Positions 1-5,677 of a stretch of DNA of 5,677 nucleotides are shown here, piece after piece. The translations under genes and the position numbers were made by a program. Within the stretch, counting starts at the first letter, position 1; each line of letters starts with the position of its first letter. Source of the stretch: Aquirhabdus sp. (GTDB lineage Bacteria; Pseudomonadota; Gammaproteobacteria; Pseudomonadales; Moraxellaceae); assembly GCA_030150595.1 (NCBI GenBank), contig JASLFQ010000191.1, forward strand, positions 1 through 5,677. Reading direction: 5' to 3'. The notes under the pieces were generated by a model. That model saw nothing but the letters and a program-made list of their open reading frames with translations. It searched no databases and was not told the origin of the DNA.

Positions 1-718
1 GTTGGGATTGATCGGGATTGCGATTGCGACAGTGATTTTGCCGTCATTGTCAGCGATTCATGCGGAACAAGATCATGATCGTTTTAAGTCCATGTTGGAT
101 TGGGCTGCGCGTGTTATTTTTTTGGTCGGTGTGCCTGCAAGTTTAGCGATGATTATTTTGGCAGGGCCAATGATTCAAGGGCTATTCCAGCATGGTCGAT
201 TTGGTCATTATGATGTTGAAATGACAGTGTGGGCATTGCGCGGATTATCGGGCGGTATTTTGGCGTTTATGCTGATTAAGATTTTTGCACCTGGTTTTTA
301 TGCACGTCAAGATACCAAGACTCCCGTCAAAATTGGTTTGATTGCTGTTGTTGCCAATATGGGGTTTAACTTAATTCTGGTCGGTATTTTTTACCTTCTG
401 CAATGGCCTTTACATGCCGCGTTATCGCTTGCCAGCACGTGCTCGGCATTCTTGAATGCAGGCATGTTGTATCACGCGTTGTCTCGGGATGGCGTTTATC
501 GTATTGAGTCGCATTGGAAAAAAGTGGGCTTTCAATACTTATGTGGCAACGTCTGTATGGCGGCTGTGTTGATGATCGGATTGCAGTTTTATCAACAAGA
601 CGCGTCACAATGGCGTCGTATTGCTGAGTTACTGTCGCTATGTGAGTTGGGTGCTGTGGCTTACGCGGTAGGCTTGCTCTTGGCTGGCTTTAGACCGAGT
701 GATATTCGACATCATTAA
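1..718 (+). CDS. murJ: Lipid II flippase MurJ (MviN family), C-terminal part, 5' end outside window
   Basis: MurJ is an inner-membrane protein of the MOP exporter superfamily that moves the lipid-linked peptidoglycan precursor lipid II from the cytoplasmic to the periplasmic face. The reading frame enters open at the left edge (first full codon at 2, a Leu codon, not a believable start) and gives 238 residues, roughly the last half of a family member of about 510. Visible family marks are ATVILPSLS near fragment residues 9-17, the LDWA.R..FLVGVPA stretch at 32-46, and the hallmark APGFYARQDTKTPVKIG at about 96-112. About six hydrophobic segments follow one another (roughly 33-54, 80-95, 110-132, 136-159, 175-196, 207-230), ending in a short polar tail, GFRPSDIRHH. 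The frame is intact to a TAA at 716-718. The next gene, ribF, is 114 bases downstream. The identification is firm; the N-terminal half cannot be judged. Confidence 0.95.
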   Translation, partial: LGLIGIAIATVILPSLSAIHAEQDHDRFKSMLDWAARVIFLVGVPASLAMIILAGPMIQGLFQHGRFGHYDVEMTVWALRGLSGGILAFMLIKIFAPGFYARQDTKTPVKIGLIAVVANMGFNLILVGIFYLLQWPLHAALSLASTCSAFLNAGMLYHALSRDGVYRIESHWKKVGFQYLCGNVCMAAVLMIGLQFYQQDASQWRRIAELLSLCELGAVAYAVGLLLAGFRPSDIRHH

Positions 719-737
719 TGAGTCGTGGCGATTCGTA

Positions 738-771
738 GCGCCTTTTGCGGCTAGAGAGCAGACGAAGGCGC
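738..771 (+). repeat. Imperfect stem-loop downstream of murJ
   Basis: GCGCCTT (738-744) is the exact reverse complement of AAGGCGC (765-771), with a possible extra T-G pair at 745/764. Inside the 20-base loop, GCT (750-752) can pair with AGC (757-759) around AGAG. It lies 20 bases after the murJ stop, where a terminator might be expected. The 3' side is followed by ACATTTCTGG rather than a run of T, so it is not a classical intrinsic terminator. It could be a weak terminator, a 3'-end stabilising hairpin or chance. Confidence 0.35.
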
Positions 772-783
772 ACATTTCTGGCA

Positions 784-799
784 CACTATACTGATAGTG
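784..799. repeat. Small palindrome CACTAT-N4-ATAGTG upstream of ribF
   Basis: CACTAT (784-789) and ATAGTG (794-799) form a perfect six-base inverted repeat around ACTG. It sits 34 to 49 bases before the ribF start codon and covers the best -10-like hexamer in this gap (TATACT, 787-792). That position would suit an operator, but the repeat is short enough to arise by chance and I know no regulator with this site. Confidence 0.3.
787..792 (+). promoter_or_regulatory. Possible -10 element for ribF
   Basis: TATACT matches five of six bases of the sigma-70 -10 consensus. It would start a transcript near 799, giving a leader of about 34 bases before ribF. There is no good -35 hexamer 16-18 bases upstream (GAAGGC at 764-769 for a 17-base spacer) and no extended TGn motif, so this is only a candidate. 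A TTGACC at 805-810 looks like a -35 but has no usable -10 at the right distance. Confidence 0.25.
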
Positions 800-832
800 A
801 TTTGTTGACCATTTTAGAATGAATTTTTACGC

Positions 833-1846
833 ATGAAACTGCTTCGTTTGCACAGCTTATCTGAGAACTACGCGTTGCCGCCGCTTGCAGTGACGATTGG
901 TAATTTCGATGGAGTGCATTTGGGTCATCAAGCGATGATTCAAACGCTCAAAGACACTGCAAAAACGCACAATCTGAAAACCCTCGTCATGTTGTTTGAA
1001 CCGCAACCGCAAGAGTTTTTTCGTGGTGAGGAAGCGCCTGCGCGCATCACATCGTGGCGTGAAAAAGTTGAGATTTTGAAGTCGCTAGATGTGGATTATG
1101 TGCTGTTGGTGCAATTTGATAATGCCTTTCGTTCATTGACAGCGCAAGCTTTTGCCGACTTGTTGAAAGTTCGTTTGAATGCGAAAGAGCTGGTGATTGG
1201 TGATGATTTCCGCTTCGGCTGTGATCGTGCAGGCGATGTCGATTTTCTCAAAAGTTATGGTTTTCCCGTGGCAATTTTGCCGACCATTCTTGTGGACGGC
1301 GAGCGGGTGAGTTCGACCCGAGTTCGTGAATGTTTAGCACAAGGTGATTTTGTTCAAGCCGCACGCTTGTTGGGACGTCCTTATAGCATTACAGGACGAA
1401 TCCAATATGGTGACCAAATCGGTCGCACGATTGATTTTCCAACGGCAAATGTCGCTTTAAATCGACTGACGCCATGTTTGCATGGCATCTATGCTGTGCA
1501 AATGGCGATGGCAGACGGGTCAAGTTTGTCTGGTTTTATTGATGGGCAAGGTATTCCTGCTTATGCATCTGGCAGTGTATTTGGTGCAGGTCATGTGGGA
1601 ACGCGTCCAGCGATTAAAGATCAGAGCAAAAAGACGTGGCGTTTAGAGGTTTTTTTGCCTCATCCTGCTCATCCAACCCAGCTTTCTGCTAATCTCTACG
1701 GTTTGCGCGTGACGGTGACATTCTTGCATTTTCTGCATGGTGAACGGGATTATCCGTCGCTGGAAGCCTTGCAAGACGGGATTCAAGATGATGTGAGGAA
1801 GTTGATTAAATACCGTGAGGAAACAGTCGATTTTCCGATTCTGTAA
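833..1846 (+). CDS. ribF: Bifunctional riboflavin kinase / FMN adenylyltransferase (FAD synthetase)
   Basis: RibF phosphorylates riboflavin to FMN and then adenylates FMN to FAD, in the cytoplasm. The 337-residue product shows both modules. The N-terminal nucleotidyltransferase carries GNFDGVHLGH at 23-32 (the HxGH-type ATP-binding motif), VIGDDFRFG at 121-129 and VSSTRVRECLAQGD at 159-172 (the ISSTxxR-type motif). The C-terminal kinase carries GRIQYGDQIGRT at 188-199, PTAN at 203-206 (Thr and Asn for the Mg-ATP site), HVGTRPAIK at 254-262, and LEV with Glu272 at the position of the catalytic base in characterised bacterial FAD synthetases. It ends with the usual LYG...V.F..FL.GE..Y.SLE.L...I..D helix region. 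It is some 20 residues longer than the 313-residue E. coli enzyme, mostly between 230 and 285. ATG 833 is the first start after an in-frame TAG at 815-817. The ribosome site is poor. Its position before ileS is the standard gammaproteobacterial order. Confidence 0.97.
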   Translation: MKLLRLHSLSENYALPPLAVTIGNFDGVHLGHQAMIQTLKDTAKTHNLKTLVMLFEPQPQEFFRGEEAPARITSWREKVEILKSLDVDYVLLVQFDNAFRSLTAQAFADLLKVRLNAKELVIGDDFRFGCDRAGDVDFLKSYGFPVAILPTILVDGERVSSTRVRECLAQGDFVQAARLLGRPYSITGRIQYGDQIGRTIDFPTANVALNRLTPCLHGIYAVQMAMADGSSLSGFIDGQGIPAYASGSVFGAGHVGTRPAIKDQSKKTWRLEVFLPHPAHPTQLSANLYGLRVTVTFLHFLHGERDYPSLEALQDGIQDDVRKLIKYREETVDFPIL

Positions 1847-1905
1847 TTTCTCAATTGGTTCAGATTAGATATTGCACGCGATACCCAAATTCTTTTGTTT
1901 TTAAT

Positions 1906-1943
1906 GTTTTCTCTAACTTTCAAATGAAGTGAATAGAGAAAAC
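1906..1943 (+). repeat. Perfect 10-base inverted repeat, predicted hairpin in the ribF-ileS gap
   Basis: GTTTTCTCTA (1906-1915) is exactly complementary to TAGAGAAAAC (1934-1943). The stem can continue inward: ACTT (1916-1919) pairs with AAGT (1927-1930) if GAA (1931-1933) bulges out, leaving a seven-base loop. It begins 60 bases after the ribF stop and ends 35 bases before the ileS start. No run of T follows on the + strand, and no run of A precedes it that would serve as a U tract on the - strand, so it does not read as an intrinsic terminator. It could be a leader hairpin of the ileS transcript, an mRNA processing site or a protein-binding site. Confidence 0.55.
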
Positions 1944-1955
1944 TCAATATATTGA
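1944..1955. repeat. Perfect 12-base AT-rich palindrome before ileS
   Basis: TCAATATATTGA is its own reverse complement and begins at the base after the inverted repeat ending at 1943. As RNA it would give only a four-pair A/U-rich stem, so a role as a DNA site, such as an operator half-site pair, is more plausible than a hairpin. It contains TATATT (1948-1953), the best -10-like hexamer near ileS. No matching regulator can be named. Confidence 0.4.
1948..1953 (+). promoter_or_regulatory. Possible -10 element for ileS
   Basis: TATATT matches five of six -10 consensus bases and lies in an AT-rich stretch. It would start transcription near 1960, giving a leader of about 20 bases. The hexamer 17 bases upstream (TGAAGT, 1925-1930) is a poor -35. 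TTTAAT at 1900-1905 is an equally good hexamer further upstream, also without a good -35; a start there would include the hairpin in the transcript. Neither is secure. Confidence 0.22.
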
Positions 1956-1978
1956 TTTTAATTGGATTGTAGACACTG

Positions 1979-4840
1979 ATGACTGATAGTAAAGACGACC
2001 AAAAAGTGGATTATAAAAATACATTGAATCTGCCTGACACGCCGTTTGCGATGCAAGCAAAACTGGCAACTCGCGAAGTGCAATGGCTCGCGGATTGGCA
2101 AGCAGATGATTTATACGGTCAAGTGCGTGCTGCACGCGCGAATAAACCAAAATACATCCTGCACGATGGCCCGCCGTATGCCAACGGTCAGATTCACCTC
2201 GGTCATGCTGTCAATAAAGTTTTAAAAGATATCATCTTAAAAAGCAAAACCTTGTCGGGTTTTGATGCGCCGTATGTGCCAGGTTGGGATTGTCACGGCT
2301 TGCCAATTGAGCAAAAGGTTGAAGAAAAAGTCGGCAAAGTTGGCGTTAAAGTCGATGCGACCAAGTTTCGTGAATTGTGCCGTGAATACGCCGCCAGCCA
2401 AGTCGAATTGCAGAAAAAAGATTTTGAACGTTTGGGCGTGTTGGGTGATTGGCATAATCCATATTTGACGATGAATTTTGCGCAAGAAGCGAATACTGTT
2501 CGCGCGCTCGGCAAGATCGTTCATGCAGGTCACGTACAAGCAGGCATGAAACCGGTGAATTGGTGCTTGGATTGTGGTTCGTCATTGGCGGAAGCCGAAG
2601 TCGAATATCAAGATAAAAAATCCGATGCGATTGATGTCGGTTTTTCGGTCGTTGATTTGGCAGATTTGTCGAAGCGCATCAATGTCGAAGTGAGAACCCC
2701 AGTCGATATCGTGATCTGGACGACGACACCATGGACATTGCCAGCTAACCAAGCGGTCGCGCTGAATGCCGATTTAGAATATCAATTGGTTGAAGTGCAA
2801 TCTGAAGACAAAACCATTGCCTTGATCTTGGCTGCGAAATTAGCAGGCGAGGCGACTGAACGCTACGGCTTGCAATCACCGAAAGTTTTGGCAACGTTTC
2901 AAGGGTCCGTTTTAGAGCATTTGAAGTTGCAACATCCGCTGATTATGGATCGCCAAGTGCCTGTGATTCTCGGCGAACACGTCATGGATTCGAGTGGTAC
3001 GGGTGCGGTTCACACTGCGCCGGGTCATGGTGTGGACGATTATAAAGTTGGTTTGCAATACAGCCTGAAAGTTGAAAATCCTGTCAGCGGCAGTGGCGTT
3101 TATTTGCCTGAAGCGGCTGTTTTTGCAGGTCAACATATCTATAAAGCCAATCCACTGATTATCGAACAGCTGAAATTGGATCGGAAGTTGTGGGCGCATA
3201 TTGCGATTACCCACAGCTATCCGCATTGCTGGCGCCATAAAACGCCGATCATTTTCCGTGCCACGCCACAGTGGTTTATTAGCATGGAAAAAGAAGGGCT
3301 GCGTAGCGAAGCACTGTCTGCGATCAAGCAAGTCGAGTGGATTCCAGATTGGGGTCAAAACCGTATCGAGTCGATGATCGATGGTCGTCCTGATTGGTGT
3401 ATTTCGCGTCAACGGACGTGGGGTGTACCGATACCATTCTTTATTCATAAAGACACGGGCGCATTGCATCCAGATACTGAAAATCTGATTGAAAAAGTCG
3501 CCGTACTGATTGACCAAGGTGGTGTCGATGCTTGGTTTAAGGCGGATGCCGCTGATTTAATTGGTGCAGATGCCGCTCACTATAATAAAGCGACAGATAC
3601 GCTCGACGTGTGGTTTGACTCGGGTGTCACGCATTATTGTGTGTTGCAACAACGTCCTGAACTTGCGTTCCCAGCTGATTTGTATTTGGAAGGTTCAGAC
3701 CAACATCGCGGTTGGTTCCAAACGTCGTTGCTGACAGGTCTTGCCATTGAAAATGCGGCGCCATTCAAAAAAGTGCTGACGCATGGTTTTGTAGTCGATG
3801 TAAATGGTCGCAAGATGTCGAAATCGCTGGGTAATATCATTACACCGCAAGATGTGATTAAAGACCTCGGCGCGGATGGTGTGCGCTTCTGGGTTGCTTC
3901 GAGTGATTACCGTTATGAAATGACTGCGGGTAAAGAGATTTTTAATCGTACGACGGACGGTTATCGTCGTATTCGTAATACCCTGCGTTTCTTATTGGCG
4001 AACTTGAACGGTTTTAATCCTGCGACCGATATCGTGCCTGTTGAGCAAATGATTGCGCTCGATCAATTCATTTTAAGTCGTGCAGCGGCTGTGCAAAAGA
4101 CCATTCAAGCGGCTTACGATGAAATGAGTTTTCATCAAGTCTGTAGCCAATTGGTCGCGTTCTGTACTAGTGATTTGGGCGGTTTCTACTTAGACATTAT
4201 CAAAGATCGTCAATACACGACCAAGGCGGATTCTGTTGCGCGTCGTTCGGCACAAACAGCGCTGTATCATTTGGTACATGCGTTTGTGCGTTGGATGAGT
4301 CCGATTCTGACTTTTACCGCACAAGAAGCATGGCAAGAAATTCCAAAGAATTCAGCCAATCCTGCGGATAAGTATGTCTTCACCACAGAGTGGTATGACA
4401 TCCCTGTTGCCACGCAACAAGCGGATGCAAATAGCGACAGCATTAATGAAGCGGAATGGCTAACGATTCTGCATGCTAAATCTGCAATCAATAAATTGAT
4501 CGAAAACGCGCGTACCAGTAAAACGATTGGTGGCAATCTGTCTGCAAAAGTTCAAATCTGGGCAGAGCCACATATTTATCAAGCATTGGCGAAACTCAAA
4601 GATGAACTACGTTTTGTCTTGATCGTCAGTGATGTTGAACTCAATCACAATGGTGCTGGCGAAGGTGAGGCGACTGAATTGAGTGGTCTACATGCATTTG
4701 TTTCCGCTGCTGAGGGCGTGAAGTGTGCACGTTGCTGGCATGTGAGGACCGATGTCGGTTTAAACCCGCATCATCCTGATATTTGTGCGCGTTGCGTAGA
4801 AAATGTCGATGGGCAGGGTGAGGTGCGTCACTATGCTTAA
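1979..4840 (+). CDS. ileS: Isoleucyl-tRNA synthetase
   Basis: Charges tRNA-Ile with isoleucine and hydrolyses mischarged valine; a class I, cytoplasmic enzyme. The 953-residue product is close to the 938 of E. coli and complete. In order: HDGPPYANGQIHLGH at 62-76 with HLGH (73-76) as the HIGH signature; GWDCHGLPIE at 102-111; the CP1 editing domain with TTTPWTLPANQAVA at 248-261 and GTGAVHTAPGHGVDDY at 340-355; WCISRQRTWGVPIP at 473-486; DVWFDSG at 543-549; GSDQHRGWFQTSL at 572-584; KMSKS at 612-616; then the anticodon-binding helical domain. The C-terminal zinc finger is present as CARC at 916-919 and CARC at 936-939. All this is the bacterial type 1, mupirocin-sensitive class. ATG 1979 is the first start after an in-frame TAG at 1970-1972; the ribosome site is weak (GGA at 1964-1966). 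The last codons overlap the start of lspA. Confidence 0.99.
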   Translation: MTDSKDDQKVDYKNTLNLPDTPFAMQAKLATREVQWLADWQADDLYGQVRAARANKPKYILHDGPPYANGQIHLGHAVNKVLKDIILKSKTLSGFDAPYVPGWDCHGLPIEQKVEEKVGKVGVKVDATKFRELCREYAASQVELQKKDFERLGVLGDWHNPYLTMNFAQEANTVRALGKIVHAGHVQAGMKPVNWCLDCGSSLAEAEVEYQDKKSDAIDVGFSVVDLADLSKRINVEVRTPVDIVIWTTTPWTLPANQAVALNADLEYQLVEVQSEDKTIALILAAKLAGEATERYGLQSPKVLATFQGSVLEHLKLQHPLIMDRQVPVILGEHVMDSSGTGAVHTAPGHGVDDYKVGLQYSLKVENPVSGSGVYLPEAAVFAGQHIYKANPLIIEQLKLDRKLWAHIAITHSYPHCWRHKTPIIFRATPQWFISMEKEGLRSEALSAIKQVEWIPDWGQNRIESMIDGRPDWCISRQRTWGVPIPFFIHKDTGALHPDTENLIEKVAVLIDQGGVDAWFKADAADLIGADAAHYNKATDTLDVWFDSGVTHYCVLQQRPELAFPADLYLEGSDQHRGWFQTSLLTGLAIENAAPFKKVLTHGFVVDVNGRKMSKSLGNIITPQDVIKDLGADGVRFWVASSDYRYEMTAGKEIFNRTTDGYRRIRNTLRFLLANLNGFNPATDIVPVEQMIALDQFILSRAAAVQKTIQAAYDEMSFHQVCSQLVAFCTSDLGGFYLDIIKDRQYTTKADSVARRSAQTALYHLVHAFVRWMSPILTFTAQEAWQEIPKNSANPADKYVFTTEWYDIPVATQQADANSDSINEAEWLTILHAKSAINKLIENARTSKTIGGNLSAKVQIWAEPHIYQALAKLKDELRFVLIVSDVELNHNGAGEGEATELSGLHAFVSAAEGVKCARCWHVRTDVGLNPHHPDICARCVENVDGQGEVRHYA
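4820..4825 (+). promoter_or_regulatory. Ribosome binding site of lspA inside ileS
   Basis: GAGGTG, seven bases before ATG 4833, is the clearest Shine-Dalgarno sequence in the window. It lies in the final codons of ileS and decides the lspA start at 4833 over an in-frame ATG at 4803 (ten residues longer) and one at 4857 (shorter, no site before it). Confidence 0.75.
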
Positions 4841-5384
4841 TAATCTGTTTAAAGCGATGCGCCCTGTCAACGTGATTTGGTTGGGTTTAAGCGTACTCGC
4901 TATTTTGCTGGATCAATGGACGAAGCATATTGCATCTACACATTTGCCTTATGGCGAAGCACAGCCTGTATTCCCAAGTTTAGATTGGACGTTGCTGCAT
5001 AATCATGGCGCGGCGTTTAGTTTCCTATCTGATGCAGGTGGTTGGCAACGCTATTTGTTTACTGGATTAGCGATTGTTGTCTCGGTTGGTTTTGTGTTTT
5101 GGTTACTGCGCTTACCTAAGCATACTTCGATCCTTGCTGCAGGTCTTGCACTGGTATTGGGCGGTGCGATTGGTAACTTGATTGACCGTGTGTCACTGGG
5201 TTACGTGGTTGATTTTATTAGTGTCTACTATAACAACCATTATTTCCCATCATTCAATATCGCTGACAGTTCGATTACGCTCGGCACTATTTTCTTAATC
5301 ATCGATATGTTGTTTTTGGACAAGATTCGTCAAGCCCGAAAGAATGCACAGCAAGACAGCGAGTCAAACCATGAATCAAACTAA
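4833..5384 (+). CDS. lspA: Lipoprotein signal peptidase (signal peptidase II)
   Basis: LspA is the inner-membrane aspartyl protease that cuts the signal peptide from diacylglyceryl-prolipoproteins just before the lipid-carrying cysteine; it is the target of globomycin. The product is 183 residues. Family marks are DQWTK at 27-31, NHGAAFSFL at 57-65, GGAIGNLIDR at 110-119, VVDF at 125-128 and FNIAD at 141-145. Asp127 and Asp145 are the expected catalytic pair, 18 apart as in E. coli. Four membrane segments lie near 14-29, 74-92, 99-118 and 147-163. A polar tail of about 20 residues follows, making it somewhat longer than the 164-residue E. coli protein. The start overlaps the end of ileS by eight bases (4833-4840) with a good ribosome site in ileS, so translation is probably coupled. 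The end overlaps fkpB by 14 bases. Confidence 0.97.
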   Translation: MLNNLFKAMRPVNVIWLGLSVLAILLDQWTKHIASTHLPYGEAQPVFPSLDWTLLHNHGAAFSFLSDAGGWQRYLFTGLAIVVSVGFVFWLLRLPKHTSILAAGLALVLGGAIGNLIDRVSLGYVVDFISVYYNNHYFPSFNIADSSITLGTIFLIIDMLFLDKIRQARKNAQQDSESNHESN

Positions 5385-5677
5385 TCTTTCGACGTTTACC
5401 AATCCAAACGAAGACACCCGAATCGCGCATGGTTCACAAGTTGCTCTGCATTTTTCTGTGGCGCTAGAAAATGGCGTAGAGATCGATAATACCCGTAGTT
5501 ATCCAGAACCTGTCAGTCTCGTGATTGGCGATGGTAATTTGCTAGAAGGTTTCGAGAAAGCATTGTTGGGCTTACGTGCAGGTGATCGTCGTACAGTTCA
5601 TTTACCACCTGAAGATGCGTTCGGCCCGTGGAATCCTGACAACGTTCAGTTGTTTGATACCGTACAGTTTGTAAAAG
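5371..5677 (+). CDS. fkpB: FKBP-type peptidyl-prolyl cis-trans isomerase FkpB (SlpA type), 3' end outside window
   Basis: A cytoplasmic prolyl isomerase and folding helper of the SlpA-type FKBP family, which normally follows lspA in gammaproteobacteria. 102 residues are visible of a family length near 150-170; the frame is still open at the right edge. Visible marks are GSQVALHFSVALENG at 21-35, DNTRSYPEPVSLVIGDG at 39-55, LLEGFEKALLGLRAGDRRT at 57-75 and PPEDAFGPWNPDNVQ at 79-93. The last of these opens the inserted chaperone (IF) domain typical of this family. ATG 5371 lies inside lspA (14-base overlap), with a weak GAG site at 5361-5363. An in-frame ATG at 5344 would add nine residues but would make an N-terminus that is already longer than in E. 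coli longer still, so 5371 is preferred. Probably in one transcript with ileS and lspA. Confidence 0.93.
   Translation, partial: MNQTNLSTFTNPNEDTRIAHGSQVALHFSVALENGVEIDNTRSYPEPVSLVIGDGNLLEGFEKALLGLRAGDRRTVHLPPEDAFGPWNPDNVQLFDTVQFVK

Noticed and set aside
779..793. Sigma-54 promoter starting with TGGCAC before ribF
   Set aside because: TGGCAC at 779-784 fits the -24 half, but the -12 half at the required distance reads ACTG and lacks the GC dinucleotide.
719..832. FMN riboswitch (RFN element) before ribF
   Set aside because: The gap is 114 bases and has none of the conserved RFN blocks; only short local repeats are present.
1847..1978. T-box or isoleucine leader-peptide attenuator before ileS
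   Set aside because: No T-box core or specifier loop arrangement is visible, and T-boxes belong mainly to Gram-positive bacteria. The only mini-frame, ATG 1904 to TGA 1925-1927 (seven codons), has no isoleucine codons and no ribosome site.
2262..2468. Second + strand open frame of 68 codons inside ileS
   Set aside because: Out of frame within highly conserved IleRS sequence, with no similarity or start signal of its own.
2912..3517. Long open frame on the - strand (201 codons) inside ileS
   Set aside because: It lies wholly opposite conserved IleRS codons, shows no recognisable domain or ribosome site, and is explained by codon bias of the sense gene. The same holds for the shorter - strand frames at 366-608, 1944-2150, 2237-2585, 3634-3840 and 4267-4536.

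Overview
The window is a compact stretch of bacterial housekeeping chromosome with all genes on the + strand: murJ (3' part), ribF, ileS, lspA and fkpB (5' part). This order is the familiar gammaproteobacterial ribF-ileS-lspA-fkpB cluster, with murJ directly upstream. The protein sequences look most like Moraxellaceae / Acinetobacter-type gammaproteobacteria. Examples are the IleRS N-terminus with DYKNTLNLP and HLGHAVNKVLKDII, and the RibF kinase half with GAGHVGTRPAIK. The moderate, slightly AT-leaning base composition fits this. The placement is from memory of these families, not from a search.

Layout: 1-718 is the C-terminal half of the lipid II flippase MurJ. 719-832 is a 114-base gap holding a short GC-rich inverted repeat and a possible promoter overlapping a small palindrome. 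833-1846 is bifunctional riboflavin kinase / FAD synthetase RibF. 1847-1978 is a 132-base AT-rich gap with the most distinctive non-coding structure of the window: a perfect 10-base inverted repeat directly followed by a perfect 12-base palindrome. 1979-4840 is isoleucyl-tRNA synthetase. 4833-5384 is lipoprotein signal peptidase LspA, whose start lies inside the end of ileS. 5371-5677 is the beginning of the FKBP-type prolyl isomerase FkpB, whose start lies inside the end of lspA.

The genes serve basic cell needs: envelope building (MurJ exports the peptidoglycan precursor, LspA matures lipoproteins), cofactor supply (RibF makes FMN and FAD), translation (IleRS) and protein folding (FkpB). 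ileS, lspA and fkpB overlap and are probably one transcript with coupled translation. murJ and ribF are separated from each other and from ileS by gaps long enough for their own signals.

I see no mobile element, CRISPR array, RNA gene, defence or biosynthetic system, or other sign of an undescribed accessory system. The points worth a second look are the two small structured gaps, the overlaps and some sequence details of RibF.
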